Shown here piece after piece: positions 52,940 to 61,804 of a DNA stretch of 64,000 bases (positions within the stretch are counted from its first letter, which is position 1; each line of letters begins with the position of its first letter). Source of the DNA: Glutamicibacter halophytocola (GTDB taxonomy: Bacteria > Actinomycetota > Actinomycetes > Actinomycetales > Micrococcaceae); assembly GCF_001302565.1 (NCBI RefSeq), contig NZ_CP012750.1:1736001-1800000 (forward strand), given 5' to 3'. A program made the position numbers and the translations under genes. The notes under the pieces are model-generated. The model did not search any database, was not told the DNA's origin, and was given only the letters and a program-made list of their open reading frames with translations.

Positions 52940-54682
52940 CTATGGCTTTTCGCCGCACACGATCTTGTGCCAAGGGCTGTAGGTCCAGCTCTTGGTCTCG
53001 GCGGGGAGCTTCTTTGAACCGTCGAAGGTTTCGCGGTAGCGAGTGATATCGATGGTGAAGCCCTTCTTGCCACCGGACTCGGGCACGCACTTCTCGGCAG
53101 TATTGTATTTGGTCTCGGGGTCCGTCTGGTTGTACTTTCCAGAGCTCTTCTGCGACACATCCCAGTACTTGGTCGACCACAGTCGAGTGTGTACGGCATC
53201 GTCTGATACCCATGCCTGCACCAGCACGCCGTATGGGGTGTTGTTCTCCCAGATCATATCGATCTGACCTTCCCACAGGGTGGCTTCGCGACCGGCTGGA
53301 TAGCGGTCGAACCAGCGGGAGTGCGGCTTATGGGTAATGTCGTCGTAGCCGGCCAGGAACCCGACGTTGTACATCATCGTGGAAATCTGCGAGAGCCCTC
53401 CGCCGACTGCTTCGGCGCTGAAGCCGTTCTCAACAACGCCGGAGCTGAAGTATCCGTTGGCCACGGTAATCGGGCCCAGGGTATCAAGCAGCGAGAACCG
53501 TTCTCCGGGCTTCACCACGACGCCGGTGACGCGTGCCGCGCCAGCCTTGAGGTTCTTGGTGCGCACGGTGTCCGACGCAGGATAGGGGGTCGAGAAATCG
53601 ACGATTGGTTCCTTGATGCCCAGCTTCTTTGCCTCGGCAGTGGTGAAATCCGCTTCCTTTTCAGTCATCTTGACTTCGGCAGTGCGGTTCTCGGTCGCGC
53701 TGGCGGCAAGCACCTTGGCGCCTAGGCCTTCCGTTTCCAGCGAGATGCCCTTGGTTGACGCCTGGATGGAAGGCTTTCCGCCCTTCAGGACGATCTTTGC
53801 GTCTTTCGCGGTGCTGGAGAGATCTGAATTGCTGGTGGCAGCTTTATACAGCTTTTTGTCGTCGAGGGTGAGGGCTGGAGCCCCATCCTTCGGCGCGTAG
53901 GACGCAGCTGCCGCAATCGATGCTGGGGAGAGGTTGGCCTTCTTGTCCCCGGAAACAAGTTCCACGTCGCCCTTGAGCAAAGACTTCACTTGATCGTCGT
54001 AGAACTTCTGCAACGTATCCGATGAAATCTGCGGCTTGACTACTTCTGCGGGCAGCTCAATCGGGGGACCGGCAATCGACCAGTCTTCACTGAATTTTTC
54101 GATGGCAGCTTCGTTGTCCAAGACCACCCCGTCGACAGGCTTGGAAAGCTTTGCCGCACCATCGGCAAATTCGATTTTGCCTTCGGTGACCTCAGCGTTG
54201 GCCTTTTTCGCCAAAGCCTCAATCTGTTCGGACAGCTTCTGCTGGTCAACATTCAATTCCGGGATGACTTCATAGTCACCAGCCAGGCGCTCGTAGAGCT
54301 TCACCGGATTGACGACATAGGAAGTCAAGTCCTTGACCGTGCCGTCGACGTTGAGGCTCAGCCCTGCTTTGGCAGGGTCAACAGTGTAGTCCTTGCCATT
54401 AATCTTGACTTCGATGGGCTCCTGCGCCAAGGGCGAGACCACACGCTCGATTTCCGCACGCGCCTCGTCGCTGTTCATCGAGCCGATATTGACGCCGGCA
54501 ATGGTGGCGTTGGCTGGAACTTGCGAGCTGACAAAAGCAGCTGCGCCGAAGTACGCCGCGACTACGGCTACCGCACAAGAACCGCCAATGATCCAAGGCT
54601 TGGCCTTGCTCTTGGGCTTTTTCTTATTGTGCGAGGGATTCGTAGGCGTAGTGGGGGTACTGTCCTGAGGGGGGGTCTGCAC
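52940..54682 (-). CDS. VanW/YoaR-like membrane-anchored wall protein
   Basis: A 580-residue protein. A polar Pro/Lys-rich cytoplasmic start (residues 1-28) precedes one membrane helix (WIIGGSCAVAVVAAYFGAAA). Two tandem exported YoaR-like peptidoglycan-associated domains follow (TIAGVNIGSMNSDEARAEIE; later a second around KANLSPASIAAAA). The C-terminal third is VanW: NLKAGAARVTGVVVKPGERFS, GGGLSQISTMMYN and HSRWFDRYPAGREATLW. VanW is an accessory of some vancomycin operons; the general role in peptidoglycan is unknown. The GTG start has no good ribosome site. Confidence 0.9.
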   Translation of the reverse strand: MQTPPQDSTPTTPTNPSHNKKKPKSKAKPWIIGGSCAVAVVAAYFGAAAFVSSQVPANATIAGVNIGSMNSDEARAEIERVVSPLAQEPIEVKINGKDYTVDPAKAGLSLNVDGTVKDLTSYVVNPVKLYERLAGDYEVIPELNVDQQKLSEQIEALAKKANAEVTEGKIEFADGAAKLSKPVDGVVLDNEAAIEKFSEDWSIAGPPIELPAEVVKPQISSDTLQKFYDDQVKSLLKGDVELVSGDKKANLSPASIAAAASYAPKDGAPALTLDDKKLYKAATSNSDLSSTAKDAKIVLKGGKPSIQASTKGISLETEGLGAKVLAASATENRTAEVKMTEKEADFTTAEAKKLGIKEPIVDFSTPYPASDTVRTKNLKAGAARVTGVVVKPGERFSLLDTLGPITVANGYFSSGVVENGFSAEAVGGGLSQISTMMYNVGFLAGYDDITHKPHSRWFDRYPAGREATLWEGQIDMIWENNTPYGVLVQAWVSDDAVHTRLWSTKYWDVSQKSSGKYNQTDPETKYNTAEKCVPESGGKKGFTIDITRYRETFDGSKKLPAETKSWTYSPWHKIVCGEKP

Positions 54683-54845
54683 TGGTTTTAGTGTTCTTTC
54701 GAAAAGCGTTAGGATTTAGCCGCTTGGTCGAGGCATCTACCACAGGCCATTGGGGCGTCTAGTGAAAATACTAACCGCTGGAACAACCGATAGACGCGCA
54801 GAGAGGCCCCATTCACCTCAATTGTTATCGAGTTGTTGGAAACTT

Positions 54846-55766
54846 TTAGTTCAAGTCATCCAGCACGAGATCAGCGATCACGTCGAGACGGCCGAAATCC
54901 AGGCGAACATCTGCCTTGTCACGCAGTGCTGGCTTGGCGTTGAAGGCGATCCCCAGGCCCGCTGCTGACACCATGTCCAGGTCATTGGCACCGTCACCGG
55001 CAGCGATCGTCGCATTCAATGGGATCTGGTGCTCTTCGGACCAAGCGCGAAGCTTCGTCTCCTTCATCTGGCGATCAACAATTTCCCCGTGAACCGTGCC
55101 GTCAAGCACTCCATCGGTGATGCCAAGCGTGTTGGCCAGGGCATGGTCCAGGTTGAGCGTTGAGGCCAGCGGGTCAAGGATTTGCTGGAATCCACCGGAA
55201 ACGACAGCAACCTTGTGGCCCGCGGCATGGAAGCGGCGAACCAATGAAGGCGCGCCGTCGGAGAAGATGATGCGCTGTCCGACTTCTGCCAGGACCGAGT
55301 CCGGAAGGTCCTTGAGGGTTGCTACACGCTGGATCAGTGATTGGGCAAAATCCAGTTCACCGCGCATGGCAGCTTCGGTAACTTCAGCGACCTCTTTTTC
55401 CCGTCCGGCATGGGCTGCCAGCAACTCGATGACTTCCTGCTTGATCAGCGTGGAGTCCACATCCATGAGCAGCAGCAGTTGCGGGGCCGAAGCGAGCTCT
55501 TCTGGCACTACGGCCAGGCACATATCGGCATAGGCCAGCGTTCCGGCCGTGACGTGCCGGTCAATGAATTCAGTAGCGAGCTGTTGAAGCCGATCAGGTG
55601 ATCCTTCAGTGTAGTGCACTTTGGCTACCAGTCGTTCTTCGCTGGTTTTGATCGAGAGCTCCAGCCCTTGTGGAATCAGCTGTTCTGCTGCCGCCCGGTC
55701 CAGCAAAGCCAGGAACTGTTGGCGCGGGAAGGACGGGCGGGAGACAAAAACCAGTGAAGAAGCCAT
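54846..55766 (-). CDS. serB: Phosphoserine phosphatase
   Basis: Last step of serine synthesis. The 306-residue protein has a HAD phosphatase core in residues 85-300: the nucleophile motif LLMDVDSTLIKQE (DxDxT/S), then VAVVSGGFQQIL (motif II Ser) and TIAAGDGANDLDMVSAAGLG (motif IV Asp pair). The N-terminal 80 residues resemble a degenerate ACT domain. The start is ATG 55766 with GGAGG very close, so the exact start is uncertain. Confidence 0.93.
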   Translation of the reverse strand: MASSLVFVSRPSFPRQQFLALLDRAAAEQLIPQGLELSIKTSEERLVAKVHYTEGSPDRLQQLATEFIDRHVTAGTLAYADMCLAVVPEELASAPQLLLLMDVDSTLIKQEVIELLAAHAGREKEVAEVTEAAMRGELDFAQSLIQRVATLKDLPDSVLAEVGQRIIFSDGAPSLVRRFHAAGHKVAVVSGGFQQILDPLASTLNLDHALANTLGITDGVLDGTVHGEIVDRQMKETKLRAWSEEHQIPLNATIAAGDGANDLDMVSAAGLGIAFNAKPALRDKADVRLDFGRLDVIADLVLDDLN

Positions 55767-55889
55767 GCCTCCATTTTTCAATGATTCAGCAATTACGACC
55801 AAACATGACAGAGGTGAACGGCGAATAATCGGGGGATTGCGGGTGATTCAATTAGTGAAACAGCAACGAAAAGTCTAGTCTTGAATACC

Positions 55890-56675
55890 ATGAGCGAAGT
55901 GCTAACTTTCAAAGATGTCAGCGTGGTACGCGGGCGAAAAGAACTGCTCAAGGACGTGTCCTGGGAAGTCAAAGAAGGACAGCGGTGGATTGTTATCGGC
56001 CCGAACGGTGCCGGCAAATCAACCTTGATGAATATCGCAGCCACTCGGTTGCACCCCACCCGTGGCACCGCCGATATTCTTGGCGAACGCTTGGGGCGAG
56101 TATCAGTGTTTGATCTTCGTCCCTTGATTGGCTTGAGCTCGGCGTTGGTTGCCAACTCTATTCCAGCCAACGAAAAGGCATTAAACGTAGTTCTGACCGC
56201 AGCGTACGGCATGACTGGACGCTGGCGCGAGAAGTACGAAAAACTTGATGAACGCCGTGCCTTCCGTTTGCTCCATGAATGGGGCATGTCCACGTTCATG
56301 AACCAGCCGTTCGGCAATCTTTCTGAAGGCGAGCGCAAGCGGGTGCTGATTGCGCGTGCGCTGATGACGGATCCTGAGCTCCTGATCCTGGATGAGCCAG
56401 CTGCGGGCCTGGATCTTGCCGGACGAGAAGAACTCGTCGCCCAAATGGCGGAGCTGGCTGCCGATGAGGACGCTCCTGCGCTTGTCTTGGTGACGCACCA
56501 CCTCGAAGAAGTTCCTGCCGGCTTTACCCACATCTTGATGATGCGCGATGCACAGGTGGTCGCCGCTGGCGACATTGATTCCACACTCACCGAAGAGAAT
56601 CTGGAAAAGACCTACGGAATTAAATTGAAGCTTCGCCGTGAAGGTGGGCGCTATTCAGCATTTGCTGGCGCGTAA
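55890..56675 (+). CDS. ABC transporter ATP-binding protein without partner permease
   Basis: A 261-residue ATPase with Walker A GPNGAGKST, signature LSEGERKR and Walker B LLILDEPAAGLD; the switch His is in LVTHHLEEVP. The sequence resembles the ModF/iron-type single ABC proteins found between serB and trmH in related genomes. No membrane subunit is encoded nearby, so it either pairs with a distant permease or has a non-transport role. It is divergent from serB with only 123 bases between. Confidence 0.85.
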   Translation: MSEVLTFKDVSVVRGRKELLKDVSWEVKEGQRWIVIGPNGAGKSTLMNIAATRLHPTRGTADILGERLGRVSVFDLRPLIGLSSALVANSIPANEKALNVVLTAAYGMTGRWREKYEKLDERRAFRLLHEWGMSTFMNQPFGNLSEGERKRVLIARALMTDPELLILDEPAAGLDLAGREELVAQMAELAADEDAPALVLVTHHLEEVPAGFTHILMMRDAQVVAAGDIDSTLTEENLEKTYGIKLKLRREGGRYSAFAGA

Positions 56676-56703
56676 TTGAACACTCTAGAGGGGAAGCTTC
56701 TGC

Positions 56704-57501
56704 GTGGTTGAGTTTTGGCGTGAAGCCCTCATCTTTATTGGCGGCCTGTGGGCTGGAACGATTAACACTGTGGTCGGGTCCGGTTCCCTGGTTACGTTTC
56801 CGATTCTTGTCGCTCTGGGGACTGCGCCGGTCAACGCGGTAGTTTCTAATGCGATGGGCCTGGTCGCTGGCGGATTCTCTGGTGCCTGGGGCTATCGCAA
56901 AGAAGCGGCAAGCGTGAAGAGGACGCTGCTCAAGCTGGTTCCGGTATCCCTCATCGGCGGCCTGATCGGCTCGTTGCTGCTGCTGAACTTGCCCGAATCA
57001 GTATTCGGCGTGGTCGCACCGGTCCTCTTGGTCTGTGCCTTGATCCTGGTGATCTTCCAGCCCAGGTTGGCCAAGTGGGCCAAAACCCGCCAGGCGGCTC
57101 GGGGCGGCACGGATCCGGATGAGGCGGACCGAACCAAGGTGCCGACGATCCTGTATGTGCTGGTATTTGTTATCGGCATCTACGGAGGATATTTCACCGC
57201 GGCACAGGGCGTCTTGCTCATGGCGGTATTCGGTGTCTTCCTGCAGGCTTCGCTGCAGCAGTCCAACGCCATCAAGGTCATCTTGTCGCTGATCGTGAAT
57301 CTTATGGCCGCAGTGATGTACCTCATCATTGCTCCGGAACGCATCAACTGGTTGATCGTCCTTTTGATTGCCGTGGGATCCCTGATTGGCGGATTCATCG
57401 GAGCGAAAATTGGCCGAAAACTCTCTCCAGGGTGGCTCCGCGGAATTATCGTCGTCCTCGGTGTTATTGCACTGGTCAACATGCTATTGAAGTTGGTTTA
57501 G
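56704..57501 (+). CDS. TauE/SafE family (TSUP) permease
   Basis: A 265-residue membrane protein with eight segments and the TSUP repeats: LWAGTINTVVGSGSLVTFP at the start of the first half and IYGGYFTAAQGVLLMAVFG at the second. The family exports sulfite, sulfoacetate or other sulfur compounds, or small organic acids; substrate not known. GTG start 28 bases after the ABC gene, so the two are probably co-transcribed and run on into trmH five bases later. Confidence 0.9.
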   Translation: MVEFWREALIFIGGLWAGTINTVVGSGSLVTFPILVALGTAPVNAVVSNAMGLVAGGFSGAWGYRKEAASVKRTLLKLVPVSLIGGLIGSLLLLNLPESVFGVVAPVLLVCALILVIFQPRLAKWAKTRQAARGGTDPDEADRTKVPTILYVLVFVIGIYGGYFTAAQGVLLMAVFGVFLQASLQQSNAIKVILSLIVNLMAAVMYLIIAPERINWLIVLLIAVGSLIGGFIGAKIGRKLSPGWLRGIIVVLGVIALVNMLLKLV

Positions 57502-57505
57502 CCCG

Positions 57506-58411
57506 GTGGCCGAAATTCTTAATCCAGAGCGGATCCTGCACGTTGAAGATCTCCAGGACTCGCGCCTTGACGAATATCTGAGGCTTTCCGAGGCGCATCT
57601 ACGGATGCGCACCGACGTGGAGAATGGTCTCTATATCGCGGAAAGCACCAAGGTTGTCCAGCGCGCGATCAATGCAGGGCATGTGCCTCGCAGCTTCCTT
57701 CTTGCTGAAAAGCATCTGGGACAGCTCACCGATGAATTCAACCGCTTCCCAACAGCTCCCATTTTTATTGGTGATGACCGCCAGCTGGAAGACCTTGTTG
57801 GTTTCCACCTGCACCGAGGCGCCATGGCGGCCATGAACCGCCCAGAACCTCTGGACCTGGACAAGGTGCTAGAAACCGGTTCCCGGATCGCCATTCTCGA
57901 AGATATCGCCGACCATACCAATGTCGGGTGCTCCAAAATATCTGTCGAGTCTCAGTCGAATCGCTCGCGCATCGCCGTGTTTGAGAACATTCAAGATCAT
58001 ACTAATCTTGGTGCGGCGTTCCGTAGTGCAGCGGCCATCGGAGTCGATGCAGTTTTGATTACGCCGCAGTGTGTAGATCCGCTGTACCGGCGGGCTGTTC
58101 GCGTATCCATGGGCACGGTCTTCCAAGTTCCTTGGGCCAGAGTAGAGAATTGGCCTGAAGGTATTGAACAGCTCCAAGATGCTGGATACATCGTCGCTGG
58201 CATGACCCTCGCGGAAGGTTCGATCACGCTGGACGAACTGGTTGCCGAGGATCATCAAAAACTTGCGTTGGTATTCGGCAACGAAGGTCGCGGATTGAGC
58301 GCCGAAACTGAAGCAATGGTCGATCGCTGTGTCACGATTCCGATGATGGGCGGCGTTGACTCGCTGAACGTGGCGACTTCTGCTGCGGTGGCGTTGTATG
58401 CGGCGAGATGA
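57506..58411 (+). CDS. Chimeric TrmH/SpoU-family RNA 2'-O-methyltransferase
   Basis: A SPOUT methyltransferase of 301 residues. Residues 1-110 are the substrate-binding domain (NGLYIAESTKVVQRAINAGH). The knot domain has NLGAAFR, ALVFGNEGRGL and VDSLNVATSAAVAL. Residues 126-141 (SRIAILEDIADHTNVG) and 154-169 (SRIAVFENIQDHTNLG) are homologous copies 28 residues apart, joined by a foreign-looking linker. This is the seam where the resident 5' half meets an imported 3' half; the displaced resident 3' half is at 63602. All catalytic motifs follow the seam, so the fusion may be active. GTG start, no strong ribosome site. Confidence 0.9.
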   Translation: MAEILNPERILHVEDLQDSRLDEYLRLSEAHLRMRTDVENGLYIAESTKVVQRAINAGHVPRSFLLAEKHLGQLTDEFNRFPTAPIFIGDDRQLEDLVGFHLHRGAMAAMNRPEPLDLDKVLETGSRIAILEDIADHTNVGCSKISVESQSNRSRIAVFENIQDHTNLGAAFRSAAAIGVDAVLITPQCVDPLYRRAVRVSMGTVFQVPWARVENWPEGIEQLQDAGYIVAGMTLAEGSITLDELVAEDHQKLALVFGNEGRGLSAETEAMVDRCVTIPMMGGVDSLNVATSAAVALYAAR

Positions 58412-59016
58412 GGAATGATGCTCAAGTGAGTTCGTCGAGTTCAGAATCGCTGTTCCTCGCTGATTTCGAACAGGAAGCAACTAGGTGCCGCGAACAAGGT
58501 GGCGGACTTTCGGAGTTTCTGCGCCTACACGATGTCGTTCGACTTCAGTGGCCGACAGACGTTGTCGAGCAATGGCTCTATGACCACGCAGGCAACCAGT
58601 CATTCAAAACAGACTATGGCCACGTCGACCTTACTCAGATTGATTGGCACGTTGAAGCCCTGTCGGTGGAACTTCTGCTGGAAATGCCCACGGGGCCATC
58701 TGACGGTGACCTGCTTGAGGAAATCGCACAGAATCCGGAGCATTGGATCTCTGTTCGTAGCCACGGCGTGCACATGGGCGTGGCACAGATGTGGGACGTG
58801 CATGGTACGTGGAAGCGTTGGCCATTGGTCTTGGATCGATCAGTGCTGAGTCCGAACAGCCAAGGACTTCAGCTTGTGGAGGGGCGCACACGTTTGGGCA
58901 TCATGCGTGGTTGGCGTCGTCAGGGGAATTTCGTAGCGGAGCGGCATCTGATCTGGATCGGTCGTCCGGGGCAGGATACCCGCATTGAAAACAGAATCTG
59001 CGAATGCAGAGAATGA
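58408..59016 (+). CDS. Orphan cargo protein overlapping the chimeric trmH
   Basis: A 202-residue acidic cytoplasmic protein that I do not recognise. Visible parts: SEFLRLHDVVRLQWPTDVVE, DLTQIDWHVEALSVELLLEM, WISVRSHGVHMGVAQMWD and, near the C-terminus, LVEGRTRLGIMRGWRRQG, which faintly recalls the (D/E)GxxRL motif of ParB/Srx-like nucleases. The start overlaps the trmH stop by ATGA, so it seems to have arrived with the imported trmH end; GTG 58427 is an alternative start. It is the first cargo gene of the island. Confidence 0.7.
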   Translation: MRNDAQVSSSSSESLFLADFEQEATRCREQGGGLSEFLRLHDVVRLQWPTDVVEQWLYDHAGNQSFKTDYGHVDLTQIDWHVEALSVELLLEMPTGPSDGDLLEEIAQNPEHWISVRSHGVHMGVAQMWDVHGTWKRWPLVLDRSVLSPNSQGLQLVEGRTRLGIMRGWRRQGNFVAERHLIWIGRPGQDTRIENRICECRE

Positions 59017-59130
59017 GGATGAAAGGTCAGAAGGGCGTGGAAATAGGAGTCCTTTTCTACGTAGCGGAGTTGAGTGCGACAGTGTTCTATTCGACGGGGC
59101 AACATTCTGTGGATGAAAGGTCGGGGCGGT

Positions 59131-59733
59131 ATGGATAGCGCACTGGTAAGTCAGATCATTCTAGCTTTTGCGACCCTGCTTGCATCGCTCGGAGGGTACG
59201 TTTTGGCTGGAATCAATGAGCGTCGACGGGACGAACGGACGCTCAAAGGCGAGATGGCAATGCGTCGACGGGACTCAGTAGCCAAACTTGAGAATGAAAG
59301 GCGCGCACTTCAACGCGAGACGCTCATGGAGCTGCAAGACGCTCTGCAGAGAGTCGCACGACTGACCGGCAAGACCATGCATTTCGATCACATGCAGGCT
59401 CGGGACGAGAAATACACGCAACTTCCTGAGGGGCTCAGCGAGGAAATGCTTCAAGCCGAAGTTTCTGCGAGTCGGTATGCCGAGAGAGTTCTCGACCCAC
59501 AAGTTCGGTCAGCTGTCAAGAGATTCATGGATCTCTCGAAGCGTCTGTCAATGCTGCCCACGGATCTGCAGGGTCTCAGCGGCGAAGCTCTGGAGAACCA
59601 TGCGAATGAGAAACTGCTAAAGTTCGGGCATGGCTACAACTCAATGGCGGAGGTTCTGGGGGAGGCCCTGCGGAGAGAGATCGATTGGCAACCTGTCGGT
59701 GTCGGTTCCGATAGTCAGAAGAATCTCGGTTGA
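59131..59733 (+). CDS. Membrane-anchored coiled-coil cargo protein
   Basis: A 200-residue protein with one N-terminal membrane helix (VSQIILAFATLLASLGGYVLAG) and a long helical cytoplasmic part. That part is very rich in Arg, Glu and Leu (NERRRDERTLKGEMAMRRRD, then KLENERRALQRETLMELQDA) and probably forms a coiled coil. No enzymatic motif. Similar small anchored coiled-coil proteins occur as hypothetical genes next to defence genes, often as effectors or sensors; here that is only inferred from location. ATG 59131 or the ATG at 59113 could be the start. Confidence 0.7.
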   Translation: MDSALVSQIILAFATLLASLGGYVLAGINERRRDERTLKGEMAMRRRDSVAKLENERRALQRETLMELQDALQRVARLTGKTMHFDHMQARDEKYTQLPEGLSEEMLQAEVSASRYAERVLDPQVRSAVKRFMDLSKRLSMLPTDLQGLSGEALENHANEKLLKFGHGYNSMAEVLGEALRREIDWQPVGVGSDSQKNLG

Positions 59734-59987
59734 CGTTCGTGGCGGCAAATAGATTCTCGCGCATGTGCTGATTCAACTTACCGCTGTCCGGGGTTTTGCA
59801 TCATCGTCGCTATGGTGCCCCGATGGCCAGATTTGACGGCAAGAAGTAGCCAATAACGTCGGAGATCCTCGGTTGTATTCTGAGAGACTGTCGTGTTGAT
59901 GTGCCAAACGTCGCGGCATATTACTAGGTACCGTATTATTTTCTGGAAATTAGCTGACTGTGCGGCTCCATTAGGCAATATTGTTAT
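59734..59987. other. AT-rich promoter region of the nuclease-like gene
   Basis: 254 bases with no gene. The last 60 bases are AT-rich; CAATATTGTTAT runs right up to the ATG at 59988 without a ribosome site, so the next gene may be made from a leaderless transcript. Confidence 0.5.
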
Positions 59988-61676
59988 ATGACAAGAGTTG
60001 AATGGACGAGACTTGACGGAGCTGATGTGGAAGCCGTCGTCGCGATGTTCGTAAATCGTGAGCACCCGCATTCCACACGCATTACGCCGTCAAGGGGTGA
60101 CGGCGGAGTTGATATTCTTGACCGAGGTGCAGGGCCTGGAGGCTCCGATGTCGTTTACCAAGTGAAGAGGTATACGGAGCCACTGGGTAAGAATGAAAAG
60201 GATGCCGTAGAAAATTCCCTCGCCACTCTCATGAAGGACCCGCGTTGGTCCGATCTGAACGTGAAGGAATGGCACTTAGTTCTGCCTTGGGACCCCTCCC
60301 CAGAAGCTGACAAATGGCTGCATGGCATTGGAGAAGGACACGGCGTTAGAGCGATATGGAATGGGCTCACACGCGTTGAATCGCTTGCTGCCAAGTACCC
60401 GGAAGTCATTGACTACTACCTTCATGGTGGTCGCTCTCGAATGGAGGAAGCGTACAAGGTGGTTGCAACTGCCTTCAGTGCAACTAAAGCAGCAAACGGT
60501 TTAAGTGTCCCGGCCGTTCACGAAACGGTAGAGACTGCGTTGCAGACACTTGAAGATGACCCTCACTACCGTTATGAACATCGATTCGGAAGTGGGGGTA
60601 TGCCACCAGTATCCTCTCGCCCGGGGCTTGTTCTGCATATGGCGAGCCAAGACAGCGTCACTGGCAATTGGGCGGTGGTTGATGTAATTGCACGTTGTGC
60701 GGCGTCGTCGGCTGAGCGACCAATTCAAGTTGAAGGCAGGCTGACTATTGCAACCGGTAGCCCGGCTCACAAATCCTTTGAAGACTTCATCGCCTACGGT
60801 TCTCCGTTCCAAAGTCCGCAGGGATCCTTCAGCGGGACGATTGATGCTCCAGGAGGTCTAGGTCGAGCCTTGGAGGAGGCTACGGTTTCTGTTTGGTCAA
60901 CCAACAACGAATTAGGAGGGGATCCCGAACTTCGTTTGGAGATTCTTGCGCCGGACATGACTGTGCTCGGAAGCGTAGACCTGGACCGAGTCGAACGAAG
61001 CCACGGCGCAGAGGGATATAGAGTCGTCTTGAAGGAAACGAACGGGGTGTTCGAAATGGAGGATCGTTACAACGTTTCTGGCAACAATTCGAGTCGGATT
61101 ATTACCCTAAATAATTTGACAGATATGCCGATATCCAAGGTTTTGCCAGCTGTGACTTTTCTACAACATTGTCATTCGCCGAACATCGGTCGGCTAAGTC
61201 GACGCTATGCTCCTCCTGAGAAGGGAGTCTTCGATTCCAATCTTGCACTCCAGTGGCCTGAAGCGTTTGAAAAACGATTAACGATGATGGTGCAGCTTCT
61301 CGGCTTCCTTGCAAAGTTGCAGAGCGAAACAGGGGACGTGATAAAGGTGCCCGACACCGAGGCCGTTCAGGAAGAAGAAATCAAGGGGTGGCAATTGGCG
61401 GACAGGTTGCTCCAAGGGTTAGAAGTCTCGGTGACATATAAAGAAGAAGACGTGATCTTTATCGGTCTCGATGGAGACACACCCGAGGGTTCCTTTGAGG
61501 CATCATTACCTTTGGAGTTCACAGTCGGCCAGCAGAAAGTGGCACTACAGGTTATTGCCCGGTTCGACAACCCGATCATTCTCGGGCACCGTGACATTGA
61601 AGGATCCACGTACACAATGCTCGAGACACCAGAGCACTCGGTGAAGTACAGGCTTGAACGTGAGTCAGCCAGCTAA
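59988..61676 (+). CDS. Large cargo protein with N-terminal Mrr-like PD-(D/E)xK domain
   Basis: A 562-residue soluble protein. Residues 1-110 show a restriction-endonuclease fold: a first helix with an acidic residue (DGADVEAVVAM, E15), the strand with GDGGVDIL (D42) and then VVYQVKRYT (Q58, K60), i.e. the D..QxK core of Mrr-type nucleases. A helical segment with WHLVLPWDPSPEADKW follows. The remaining 400 residues (from about 160) are alpha/beta without a domain I know, including paired beta segments (LVLHMASQDSVTGNWAVVDV; later EASLPLEFTVGQQKVALQVI). A stand-alone nuclease-plus-sensor design is typical of abortive-infection or plasmid-restriction proteins. No methylase or partner motor is adjacent. 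Confidence 0.8.
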   Translation: MTRVEWTRLDGADVEAVVAMFVNREHPHSTRITPSRGDGGVDILDRGAGPGGSDVVYQVKRYTEPLGKNEKDAVENSLATLMKDPRWSDLNVKEWHLVLPWDPSPEADKWLHGIGEGHGVRAIWNGLTRVESLAAKYPEVIDYYLHGGRSRMEEAYKVVATAFSATKAANGLSVPAVHETVETALQTLEDDPHYRYEHRFGSGGMPPVSSRPGLVLHMASQDSVTGNWAVVDVIARCAASSAERPIQVEGRLTIATGSPAHKSFEDFIAYGSPFQSPQGSFSGTIDAPGGLGRALEEATVSVWSTNNELGGDPELRLEILAPDMTVLGSVDLDRVERSHGAEGYRVVLKETNGVFEMEDRYNVSGNNSSRIITLNNLTDMPISKVLPAVTFLQHCHSPNIGRLSRRYAPPEKGVFDSNLALQWPEAFEKRLTMMVQLLGFLAKLQSETGDVIKVPDTEAVQEEEIKGWQLADRLLQGLEVSVTYKEEDVIFIGLDGDTPEGSFEASLPLEFTVGQQKVALQVIARFDNPIILGHRDIEGSTYTMLETPEHSVKYRLERESAS

Positions 61677-61804
61677 TGTCAGTTGCCCTCGTGGAGCGTC
61701 GTGTGGTGTCGTGGCGATCGGTCTTGGGCGACCGGACCTAACAGATGACGCACAGTGACGAGCCCGACTTATCCAGGTTCAGTGCCGCCGCTGTTTAGCG
61801 AGTC

